Origin: Kiritimatiellota bacterium
GTDB taxonomy: Bacteria > Verrucomicrobiota > Kiritimatiellia > JAAZAB01
DNA length: 10,000 nucleotides
Direction of reading: 5' to 3'
Assembly (NCBI GenBank): GCA_008636095.1
Contig: VSJD01000245.1
Location: forward strand, 1 to 10,000
Shown: one piece after another, positions 1-6,831 of the stretch
Position numbering within the stretch: the stretch's first letter is position 1
Layout: every line of letters starts with the position of its first letter
Program-made: the position numbers and the translations under genes
The notes under the pieces: model-generated
The model's input: the letters and a program-made list of their open reading frames with translations, nothing else
Database searches by the model: none
What the model was told of the DNA's origin: nothing

Positions 1-1
1 G

Positions 2-352
2 AACAGCCAGGGAAGCCTGGGTCGGGTTGCCGGTATTTATGCCAACAACGATACGGTCATCGCCGCGTTTTCCCAGCTCATGAACGTGGGGTACCTGATG
101 GTAAACACCCCCGTGGCCATAGGAATTGCCGGTGGGGTATTAACCCAATTGCAGCCGACGTTTATTCTGAGCAGTAGTCCGGACGGTAAGCACATTGTTC
201 ACGAAAGCATCTCGATCCGACAACTGCTGGCCATCAAGCGTATCTGCCGCCGCCGATGCAATGAACGCTGGCAGGTTATATCCGGTGATAACTATTTGGA
301 CGAACGTCTTACGGCCGATGATGTGGCGGCAATTTATAATCGAAATTATTAA
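2..352 (+). CDS. C-terminal part of an unrecognised protein (5' end outside window)
   Basis: The frame is open from the first bases of the window to a TAA at 350-352, giving at least 116 residues; the true start lies upstream. An internal ATG at 80 has no special claim to be the start, because the frame upstream of it is coding-like. The N-terminal half of the visible part is mildly hydrophobic and glycine/valine/alanine-rich (around codons 20-50). It is followed by a soluble tail with a basic cluster (ICRRRC near codon 80) and the acidic end DERLTADDVAAIYNRNY. I do not recognise the family. The stop codon overlaps the AAGGG ribosome-binding site of the following STAS gene, whose ATG is only 9 bases downstream, so the two are almost certainly co-transcribed and possibly translationally coupled. 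A role linked to the STAS/acetyl-CoA synthetase module is inference from position alone. Confidence 0.75.
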   Translation, partial: NSQGSLGRVAGIYANNDTVIAAFSQLMNVGYLMVNTPVAIGIAGGVLTQLQPTFILSSSPDGKHIVHESISIRQLLAIKRICRRRCNERWQVISGDNYLDERLTADDVAAIYNRNY

Positions 353-361
353 GGGCTTGTC

Positions 362-688
362 ATGAATTCAAAATACGATGAATCCGGCCATACCTTGACC
401 TTCTTTTTTACGGGTCACCTGGACACGCTCCATTGCCACCCGCTGGAGGCCGAAATCCATAGTGCCATGGATGCCCGGACGGCGCAAATAAACGCACCCC
501 TGCCCAAACCGCTGCGGGTCGTTTTTGACGTCAAGGACGTCACCTTTATCTGCTCGTTTTTCTTCCGGATCTGCCTCAGCACGGTCAAAAAGGCGCGCAA
601 GGGTAATTTTTGGATAACTAACGCCTCGCCGGCCACCACCCAGTTGCTGAAGATTGCCGGAATGGATGAGTTCATGGCGGCGGTTTAA
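362..688 (+). CDS. Stand-alone STAS-domain protein (anti-sigma factor antagonist-like)
   Basis: The 108-residue product has the size and layout of a single STAS domain of the SpoIIAA/anti-anti-sigma type: beta strand [11 protein letters not shown] near residue 11, the core strand [15 protein letters not shown] at 51-65, then helix [16 protein letters not shown] and strand NFWITNAS. In SpoIIAA the core strand ends Asp-Ser, and the Ser is phosphorylated by the anti-sigma kinase. Here the Ser is kept (S65), but the preceding Asp is Cys (C64) and the usual following Ser-Gly is Phe-Phe. Phospho-switching is therefore possible but unproven. An insertion of about 10 residues ([10 protein letters not shown], 41-50) precedes the core strand. 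The start is chosen from AAGGG at 351-355, six bases before ATG 362. It lies between the partial upstream gene and a synthetase carrying a clearly related STAS domain, which suggests a shared partner. No kinase or sigma factor gene is in view. Confidence 0.8.
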   Translation: MNSKYDESGHTLTFFFTGHLDTLHCHPLEAEIHSAMDARTAQINAPLPKPLRVVFDVKDVTFICSFFFRICLSTVKKARKGNFWITNASPATTQLLKIAGMDEFMAAV

Positions 689-720
689 GACCTTGTCAAT
701 TTTTCAAAGAGGTAATGCTT

Positions 721-3039
721 ATGATAAATTTTATTTTTGATCCGGCCAACCAAACGCTGATGTGTAAGTTCGCCGGCGAATTAAACAGCAAAACCTGCGC
801 CGACATGGCGCCCCTGATGGACCGGAAACTGGCCGAGGTGGCGCCAGCCTCTTCCGTTAAAGCGCCTTCCAAGACGTTGAAAATTATTTTTGACCTCGAA
901 CAGGCGCCGTATGTTTCCTCCGTTTTTTTAAGAATCGTGCTTTTAACCGCCAAAAAAGTGACGCGCGGCAATTTTTCCGTCGCCAAGGCTTGTCCGTTCG
1001 TCAAAGACCTTTTCCGGACATCCGGACTGGAACAACTGTTACGGGACCCCTCGGGCAACATCGAAAGCACGTTGCACGAAAGCCGTGTGTTCCCGCCGCC
1101 GCAGGCTTTTTCAGCCCAGGCACGTTTGAGTTCCAAAGACGACTATCTGAAGGCCTATCGCCGATCGGTGGAACAGCCCGAAGAATTCTGGGCGGAACAG
1201 GCCAAGCAATTACTGGTATGGGACAAACCCTGGGATAAAGTTCTGGAATGGAAGGCGCCCCACGCGACTTGGTTCAGCGGAGGACAACTGAATGCCAGCG
1301 CAAACTGTCTGGACAAGCACCTGAATACGCCGAACGCGAACAAGGCGGCCCTCATTTGGGAAGGCGAGCCCGATTCCAGCACCAATCCCGGCGAGGAACG
1401 CGTGCTCACCTACCGGCAACTCTACCACCAGGTGTGCCGGTTCGCCAACGTGCTCAAGCGCAACGGGGTCGGCAAGGGCAACCGGGTCCTGCTCTACATG
1501 CCGATGGTGCCCGAGGCCGTGGTGGCGATGCTGGCCTGTGCGCGGCTGGGGGCCGTTCATTCGGTCGTCTTCGCCGGATTCAGTGCCCAGTCCGTGGCGG
1601 AGCGTATCAAGGACTGTCAGGCCAAAGTGGTTGTCACCGCCGATGGCGGCTACCGTAAAGGCGCCGTCGTTCAGTTGAAGAAAAACGTGGATGACGCCCT
1701 GAATTGCCAGGATGCCGAGGGACACCCCCTGTGTGCGTCCGTAAAAAAAGTCATCGTCTTGCACCGGACCGGCCTGGACGTGCATATCGAGGAAGGCCGC
1801 GATGTCTGGTGGCACCAGGAATTGGAGTATGTGAACGCCGATTGTGCCCCGGAAATGGTCGCGAGCGAGGATCCCTTATTTATCCTGTACACCAGCGGAT
1901 CCACGGGAAAACCCAAGGGGATCCTGCACACCACCGCCGGCTACCTGCTGGGCGCGACACTCAGTCACCAGGTCATTTTTGACATTCGTGCTACGGACAT
2001 CTTCTGGTGCACGGCCGATATTGGCTGGGTAACCGGCCACAGCTATGTCGTCTACGGCCCGTTAGTTAACGGCGCCACCGTGCTCATGTACGAAGGGGCT
2101 CCCAATTATCCCCAGCCGGACCGGTTCTGGAGCATTATCGAAAAATACGGCGTCACCATCTTCTACACCGCGCCGACCGCCATTCGCGCCTTCATGCAAT
2201 GGGGCAACGAATGGCCGGCCAAACACGACCTTTCGTCCCTGCGCCTGCTGGGTACCGTGGGCGAACCAATCAATCCGCAGGCTTGGATCTGGTATTATGA
2301 GATCATCGGCGGCCAGCGCTGTCCCATTGTGGATACATGGTGGCAGACGGAAACCGGGTCCATCATGATTTCCACCTGCCCTGGCGCGCTGGCCACCAAA
2401 CCGGGATCAGCCGGCCTGCCTTTCTTCGGCGTCCAGGCAGAAGTGGTCAATGAAGCAGGCCGGGCGGTGCCTGCCAATGCGGGCGGCAAACTGATTGTGC
2501 GCCACCCCTGGCCCAGCATGTTGCGCGGCGTGTGGGGCGATCCCGACCGTTTCCAATGGACTTATTGGAATGATTTCCCTGGAAATTATTTTACCGGAGA
2601 CGGCGCGCGCACCGATGCCGACGGCTATTTCTGGATCATGGGCCGAATTGATGACGTGATCAACGTGTCTGGACACCGCATTGGAACCGCCGAAGTTGAG
2701 AGCGCGCTCGTCAGCAATCCGGCTGTGGCGGAAGCGGCGGTAGTGGGCCGCGCCGATGACATCAAGGGCTCAGGCTTGGTCGCCTTTGTGACGCTCAAAT
2801 GCGGCAAGAAACCCAGTCCGGAATTACGCGAAGCGCTTTGCAACCACGTGTGCAAGGAAGTCGGCGCGTTCGCCAAACTCGATGAGATTCGGTTTGCCGA
2901 AGCCTTGCCCAAAACCCGTTCGGGAAAGATTATGCGTCGCTTGCTGAAACAGGTGGCCGCCGGCACGGAAATCACCGGGGATGTGACCACCCTGGAAGAC
3001 TTTGGTGTCCTGGAACGTCTGAGCGGTGAAGAAGGCTGA
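721..3039 (+). CDS. acs: STAS domain fused to AMP-forming acetyl-CoA synthetase
   Basis: The C-terminal ~640 residues are a full-length acetate-CoA ligase (acetate + ATP + CoA to acetyl-CoA + AMP + PPi, via acetyl-AMP), close to the 652 residues of the E. coli enzyme. The family N-terminal segment starts around S138. The P-loop is Y390-G400 ([11 protein letters not shown]), [10 protein letters not shown] ends at 546, FTGDGA is 624-629, GRIDD is 641-645, and PKTRSGK ends in K736. K736 is the adenylation-catalytic lysine, which is also the usual regulatory acetylation site. Acetate-pocket residues of the Salmonella enzyme (Val, Thr, Val, Trp) match V437, T438, V513 and W541, so acetate is the likely substrate. 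Residues 1-110 are a STAS domain related to the preceding protein (IIFDLE, then S66-S67, then RIVLLTAKK and RGNF). ATG 721 is chosen over ATG 715 because AAAGAGG at 706-712 lies 8 bases upstream of it. Both domains are in one uninterrupted frame. A STAS domain is not part of the usual Acs architecture, and its role here is unknown. Confidence 0.93.
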   Translation: MINFIFDPANQTLMCKFAGELNSKTCADMAPLMDRKLAEVAPASSVKAPSKTLKIIFDLEQAPYVSSVFLRIVLLTAKKVTRGNFSVAKACPFVKDLFRTSGLEQLLRDPSGNIESTLHESRVFPPPQAFSAQARLSSKDDYLKAYRRSVEQPEEFWAEQAKQLLVWDKPWDKVLEWKAPHATWFSGGQLNASANCLDKHLNTPNANKAALIWEGEPDSSTNPGEERVLTYRQLYHQVCRFANVLKRNGVGKGNRVLLYMPMVPEAVVAMLACARLGAVHSVVFAGFSAQSVAERIKDCQAKVVVTADGGYRKGAVVQLKKNVDDALNCQDAEGHPLCASVKKVIVLHRTGLDVHIEEGRDVWWHQELEYVNADCAPEMVASEDPLFILYTSGSTGKPKGILHTTAGYLLGATLSHQVIFDIRATDIFWCTADIGWVTGHSYVVYGPLVNGATVLMYEGAPNYPQPDRFWSIIEKYGVTIFYTAPTAIRAFMQWGNEWPAKHDLSSLRLLGTVGEPINPQAWIWYYEIIGGQRCPIVDTWWQTETGSIMISTCPGALATKPGSAGLPFFGVQAEVVNEAGRAVPANAGGKLIVRHPWPSMLRGVWGDPDRFQWTYWNDFPGNYFTGDGARTDADGYFWIMGRIDDVINVSGHRIGTAEVESALVSNPAVAEAAVVGRADDIKGSGLVAFVTLKCGKKPSPELREALCNHVCKEVGAFAKLDEIRFAEALPKTRSGKIMRRLLKQVAAGTEITGDVTTLEDFGVLERLSGEEG

Positions 3040-3107
3040 TCTTGAGTAAGGCGTATTTTACGCTGCGCCGGCTAAGGGCTCCCAGCCGCAAATTGGTGTT
3101 TCCCAGG

Positions 3108-3136
3108 TTGCTAAATGGCGGCTAAACCCCTATTCT
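3108..3136 (+). promoter_or_regulatory. Possible sigma70-type promoter, perhaps leaderless
   Basis: TTGCTA (3108-3113) and TATTCT (3131-3136) are separated by 17 bases. A start point 6-8 bases downstream would fall at about 3142-3144, essentially on the ATG of the cation-transporter gene. That gene has no recognisable Shine-Dalgarno sequence, which would fit a leaderless transcript. This is only a pattern match to the E. coli consensus in an unknown organism. Confidence 0.25.
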
Positions 3137-3143
3137 AAACTGC

Positions 3144-4028
3144 ATGGCACTCACCGAAAGAGAGCGAACGGAACGGACCGCCTTAACCGGCGTGATTACC
3201 TGCGCTCTCGGGTTAGTGCTCATCATCATCTCCGTCATCTTTTCCAACTCGCTGGTGCAGATGGCGGACTTGTTCAATTCCTTCCTGGAGTTCATCTCGA
3301 TCTCGCTCTCGTGGCTGACCCTGCGCGCGCTCCGCAAGGATAACCGGGCGGTTTTCAATTACGGCCTGGGCAAAATCGAAAATATTTCCAGCCTGTTTAT
3401 CGGCGTATTCATGCTGGTCAGCATCCTGATCATGGTGCTCCTGATCGGATACCGACTGCTACACCTCGTGCGTATCCAGGGATTCGGCGTCTGGCTGGGC
3501 ATAGCCTGCACGCTGATTTTCGGCACGCTCAATGCCGTTTTGTGGGTGAAGAGCCTGCGGCATAAGCGGGCCGCGCCTTCACCGATCGTGGATGCTCAGT
3601 GCCGGCTTTTCGCGGTCAAAACCGTCGGTAATACCTGCATGTTCTTCACGTTCGTACTCAGCCTTTCCCTGGATTACCACTGGGCCCTGTATCTGGATCC
3701 GCTGGCCTCCTGCATCACCGTGGGGTTCATGAGCCAGAGCACCTGGAAACTCATCCGGCATTCCATTCACGACCTGCTGGACCGCTCGCTGGATGAATCA
3801 TTGCAGGTGCTGATTAACAAGCAGTTAGTCGGTTTTTTTAACGAATACACGGCCTTGGACAGCGTGCGTTCCCGGTATTCCGGCCAAAACGTGTTTATCG
3901 AAATCTTTCTGGGCTTCGACTCCCAACGGCCGCTGGCGGAAGTTCAGGAAATCACCGACACCATCAAGCGCAACTTGGAAGCGGACATTCCCCACGCCGA
4001 GGTGCTTGTCATTCCCCGCGCCCAGTGA
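3144..4028 (+). CDS. Cation diffusion facilitator (CDF) family protein with altered metal site
   Basis: This 294-residue membrane protein has the CDF layout: six predicted transmembrane segments (about 14-33, 36-60, 80-105, 114-135, 155-176, 182-202), the YGLGKIEN motif after TM2, LDPLAS in TM6, the HDLLDRSLDE linker (209-218), and a C-terminal ferredoxin-like domain ending IPHAEVLVIP. CDF proteins export Zn, Cd, Co, Fe or Mn in exchange for protons, using a site formed by (H/D)xxxD in TM2 and HxxxD in TM5. By my hand alignment the TM2 pair is N45 and E49, and the TM5 pair is L155 and K159, so the canonical site is largely lost. The fold assignment is strong, but metal transport is not assured. 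The gene sits 104 bases after the synthetase with no visible SD, so it probably has its own promoter. No metal-resistance genes are adjacent. Confidence 0.85.
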   Translation: MALTERERTERTALTGVITCALGLVLIIISVIFSNSLVQMADLFNSFLEFISISLSWLTLRALRKDNRAVFNYGLGKIENISSLFIGVFMLVSILIMVLLIGYRLLHLVRIQGFGVWLGIACTLIFGTLNAVLWVKSLRHKRAAPSPIVDAQCRLFAVKTVGNTCMFFTFVLSLSLDYHWALYLDPLASCITVGFMSQSTWKLIRHSIHDLLDRSLDESLQVLINKQLVGFFNEYTALDSVRSRYSGQNVFIEIFLGFDSQRPLAEVQEITDTIKRNLEADIPHAEVLVIPRAQ

Positions 4029-4116
4029 ATTCCACATATATTGTAATTGTTTCTAAACAGGTGCCATTGTTCGAAAAACAAAGCAACGATGTGTGTTTTT
4101 GCGCAAAGGAAATGTT

Positions 4117-5394
4117 ATGAAATTCGCTTTTTATAAAAAATGTATCACGCCTAAAGTCGGCACAGGTCTGGCTGGTTATACACGCAAACCAACTTCGACC
4201 GGCATCTATGATGATCTGTATCTTCAAATGCTTTTGATGGAAGACGATCAAAGACGCCGTCTGCTTTTAATTTCCGCTGATTTGATCGGTTTTGACGAGT
4301 TGTTTGTAAGAAAATTACGGCGTTGGATTACACTGCAGGATCCCGCTATCAAACCGGAAAATGTGAATTTTAGCGTGACCCATACTCATTGTGGTCCGTG
4401 TACGGTCCATTTTGTTCGGTCGGTAGGCACTCTGAATACTGAGTATTTGCGGTTTTTGGAAGGCGCCATCCATGCGGGGGTGGGGCATCTTGTGCATTCG
4501 CTTGGGACGGGTTCCCTTTATTATGGCAAAGGCCGATGTGCTTTGGCCGTCAATCGGCGCCGCCCGGCAACAAGAACAGTTGATGGTCGCAGGATTGTAC
4601 AATATGAAATGCGTCCCAATCTGCAAGGCTCGGTGGACCATGAACTGGGCGTCCTGTGCATCCGGAACAGATCTGAAGAGATTGTCGTATTAAATTGTGC
4701 CTGTCATCCTACGACGCGCGGCGGATATAATATTTCCGGAGATTATCCGGCTGCGGCAATGAGGGCTTTGCGTTCGGATTCCTATGCCAAAAGAGAAGTG
4801 ATGTTTTTACAGGGCGCGGGAGCTGATTCCAGGGTTCCCTGCATGACGGATGATTGCCTTAGTTTCAGGCCGGGAACTGCGGATGATGTTATTGCATATG
4901 GCAATATTGTTGCGGATGCGGCTCGCCGTATATTGAAAAAAGGGCTTGTCAAAATCCAGCCGGGTTTCAGTGCCGCACGGCTTGTTTTCAAGTTGCCTTA
5001 TGATACCGGTTGGGTGGTGGATGTTCCCCGCAAGGACAAGGAATATTGGGAATTGGTGAAATGGCGTAAAACCCATTTTGGATTATCAGGAGTGCCGATG
5101 GAATGGGTGATATGGAGACTGGGGAATAATTGTGTTATGATGTCTCTGCCGGGCGAGGTGTGCCATGGGATTGGTCTTATGGCTAAAAAGATGATGAATG
5201 TCAAATATCCGTTTTTCCTCGGATATACTAATGGCTTGCCAACCTATATACCAACGGATGCCATAATCCGCGAGGGTGGCTATGAAGGTCTAGAAGCCTT
5301 AAATCCATATGGTCAGCCATACCCCTTTAAAGCCGGTGTGGACAATATATTGAAGGGAACTTTGCAGAAAACTTTTTCCTTGTTGGGAACATGA
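4117..5394 (+). CDS. Neutral/alkaline ceramidase-family hydrolase, catalytic domain only, no signal peptide
   Basis: This 425-residue protein matches the N-terminal catalytic domain of neutral/alkaline non-lysosomal ceramidases, zinc amidases that cleave ceramide to sphingosine and fatty acid. Landmarks in order are THTHCGP (88-94, zinc-ligand histidine region), NCACHPTT with H197, GDYPAAAMRAL (208-218), FLQGAGADSR (230-239, equivalent to the catalytic GDxSP region), SLPGEV with E347, and GYTNGLPTYIPT with Y377 followed by GGYE. H, H, E and Y ligands are thus present. The nucleophile region reads ADSR, with the Ser one place earlier than in the Pseudomonas enzyme, so true ceramidase activity is doubtful; many bacterial relatives act on unknown amides. 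There is no signal peptide or C-terminal Ig-like domain, so it is probably cytoplasmic. ATG 4117 is chosen because AAAGGA (4105-4110) lies six bases before it; an in-frame GTG at 4093 lacks such a site. Its base composition is more AT-rich than the synthetase. Confidence 0.85.
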   Translation: MKFAFYKKCITPKVGTGLAGYTRKPTSTGIYDDLYLQMLLMEDDQRRRLLLISADLIGFDELFVRKLRRWITLQDPAIKPENVNFSVTHTHCGPCTVHFVRSVGTLNTEYLRFLEGAIHAGVGHLVHSLGTGSLYYGKGRCALAVNRRRPATRTVDGRRIVQYEMRPNLQGSVDHELGVLCIRNRSEEIVVLNCACHPTTRGGYNISGDYPAAAMRALRSDSYAKREVMFLQGAGADSRVPCMTDDCLSFRPGTADDVIAYGNIVADAARRILKKGLVKIQPGFSAARLVFKLPYDTGWVVDVPRKDKEYWELVKWRKTHFGLSGVPMEWVIWRLGNNCVMMSLPGEVCHGIGLMAKKMMNVKYPFFLGYTNGLPTYIPTDAIIREGGYEGLEALNPYGQPYPFKAGVDNILKGTLQKTFSLLGT

Positions 5395-5573
5395 GAATCA
5401 ATCGCTGGCGCATATCAGGTTTGATTAGGCTGAGTTAAAGGAGACACGAACTCACTTTCCATCCGCGCCGGCCCCGGGCCTGTTACCCAGCCGTATCCAG
5501 TTCGTCGTAGTCGTCGGAATACCACGTGTCATGCCAGGCTTGCCAAATTGATCAAACATTTCAAATAATCCGC
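5395..5573. other. Intergenic spacer with gene relics and palindromes
   Basis: This spacer changes composition sharply: AT-moderate to about 5454, then GC-rich to about 5525. It holds an orphan Shine-Dalgarno-like AAAGGAG (5437-5443) with no start codon at a usable distance, inside a TGAGTT/AACTCA inverted repeat (5431-5436 with 5449-5454). An 11-base palindrome GGCCCCGGGCC lies at 5470-5480. On the minus strand, 5483-5551 reads as a short, codon-like peptide ending YSDDYDELDTAG and stop, preceded by an in-frame stop, possibly the tail of a deleted gene. No intact gene is seen. Confidence 0.4.
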
Positions 5574-6602
5574 ATGAATATTTCATTTAAAAATCTGAAG
5601 GAAATGCGCCTTGTCATTGTCTTTGTGCTGATCAGCATCGTCTTGGGCGGCGCCTTGTCCTCATTAAATAGCGGCCATGTTTCTCAGAAATCGATTGTCA
5701 CCGGCGGACTTATTGGATTTTGCATAGCTTCCATTTGTGCCGTTGGCCATTTCGCTTTCCTTTATCGACTCCGGTATCTTCCGTTTGCCGCCCATTTGCT
5801 TCTCAGCACCGCCTATTTCACGGCCGTGGCATCGACGGTTATGGCGGTTAAATTTATTTTTTTTGATCGTATCCACGACATGACCACTTGGACACATAAT
5901 CTTGTTTCCGCGACCCTCTTGACCCTTGGGCTCAGTTTTACAAGCGCTTTTGTTTTAATGCTTCGTCGTATGCTGGGACCCAACGTGTTGCTGAATTTCT
6001 TCACCGGCCGCTACTACAAGCCGGTTGAAGAAGAACGCATCTTCATGTTTGTGGATATTGTCGCATCCACGACAATTGCCGAAAAGATCGGCCACCTGAA
6101 CTTTCACGTTTTCCTGAATGATTATTTTTATGACATTACCGATGCCATCCTGTCTGCCGAAGGTGAAATCTACAAGTATGTCGGCGATGAAATCATCGTC
6201 AGCTGGAGGGTTTCCGACAGCATCAGCAACGCCCGATGTATTCAATCGTTTTTTGAAATCAAGCAGAGCATTGAAAAGAAAAAACAAACGTACCTGAATA
6301 AATTCGGGTTCTTTCCCTATTGCCGGGCCGGCCTGCACTGTGGCCCTGTCATTGTCGGCGAAATGGGAGATTTCAAGCGGGAAATTGCTTTTCTCGGCGA
6401 CACGGTGAATACCACCGCCAGGATTCAAGAAGCCTGCAGGGAATACGGAACCGATTTGCTGGTATCCTCGGAATTGCTTAACAAGCTCCAGCTACCCCGT
6501 GATTATAAATTGACAAGCCTGGGAGAAATTCGGTTAAAGGGCAAAGATAAACCGATGGAATTATTCGGCATCGAAAAATCACAAGCGGAATTACTGCAAT
6601 GA
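5574..6602 (+). CDS. Membrane-anchored class III adenylate/guanylate cyclase
   Basis: This 342-residue protein has an N-terminal membrane region with about four hydrophobic segments (roughly 12-32, 40-64, 68-98, 108-131) followed by a cytoplasmic class III nucleotide cyclase domain (about 152-335). Metal-binding aspartates are D161 (FMFVDIVAST) and D205 (YKYVGDEIIV), 44 residues apart as in characterised enzymes. The purine-specifying lysine position is K201. Transition-state residues are N279 and R283 in GDTVNTTARIQ. All catalytic residues for a self-sufficient homodimer are present. The second purine-specifying position, normally Asp or Thr seven residues before the Asn, is Ala (A272), so cAMP versus cGMP is uncertain. 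The membrane part is not a recognised sensor domain such as CHASE or HAMP. ATG 5574 is chosen because it directly precedes a basic N-terminus and the first hydrophobic segment; an in-frame GTG at 5526 would add 16 residues overlapping spacer relics. Neither start has a strong SD. It is probably a single-gene unit. Confidence 0.9.
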   Translation: MNISFKNLKEMRLVIVFVLISIVLGGALSSLNSGHVSQKSIVTGGLIGFCIASICAVGHFAFLYRLRYLPFAAHLLLSTAYFTAVASTVMAVKFIFFDRIHDMTTWTHNLVSATLLTLGLSFTSAFVLMLRRMLGPNVLLNFFTGRYYKPVEEERIFMFVDIVASTTIAEKIGHLNFHVFLNDYFYDITDAILSAEGEIYKYVGDEIIVSWRVSDSISNARCIQSFFEIKQSIEKKKQTYLNKFGFFPYCRAGLHCGPVIVGEMGDFKREIAFLGDTVNTTARIQEACREYGTDLLVSSELLNKLQLPRDYKLTSLGEIRLKGKDKPMELFGIEKSQAELLQ

Positions 6603-6831
6603 CGTATCCGCGCGGTTTAAAAGCGGCGTTTGTGGAAATAATAATTTTGTTTCCAAATTAAATGAATAAATGCTAATTTTGCCATACTTGATGGGGTTTA
6701 TTTTATTTGGGAAGATTGGTTTGAGGGCGTTAATCCAAGCTTGATTTTAAGAAGGATTTAGTCATGATGCTGAAATCGTGCTAAATTGTCAGTCAATAGT
6801 TCGATGCAAAAAAATATTTGATGGAAAATAG
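6603..6831. other. AT-rich spacer upstream of the ATP-grasp gene
   Basis: No gene longer than a few codons is seen. A TGGAAA/TTTCCA inverted repeat (6633-6638 with 6650-6655, loop 11) follows the cyclase gene but lacks a T-tract, so it is a poor terminator candidate. At 6751-6755 GAAGG precedes ATG ATG at 6764, opening a six-codon reading frame that ends in TAA at 6782-6784. This could be a leader peptide or chance. No convincing -35/-10 pair was found. Confidence 0.4.

Noticed and set aside
696..1136. 146-codon open frame on the minus strand opposite the STAS portion of the fusion
   Set aside because: It is a shadow of the strongly supported plus-strand gene and has no recognisable domain or ribosome-binding site.
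1210..1815. 201-codon minus-strand frame inside the synthetase gene
   Set aside because: It is antisense to the highly conserved Acs coding sequence; its His/Gly/Val-rich composition is typical of antisense of GC-rich genes.
3051..3088. Small inverted repeats (GCGTA/TACGC and CGGCT/AGCCG) after the synthetase gene as a terminator
   Set aside because: The stems are only 5 bp and no T-tract follows.
5955..6428. 157-codon minus-strand frame inside the cyclase gene
   Set aside because: The plus-strand cyclase motifs with exact catalytic spacing fix the coding strand.
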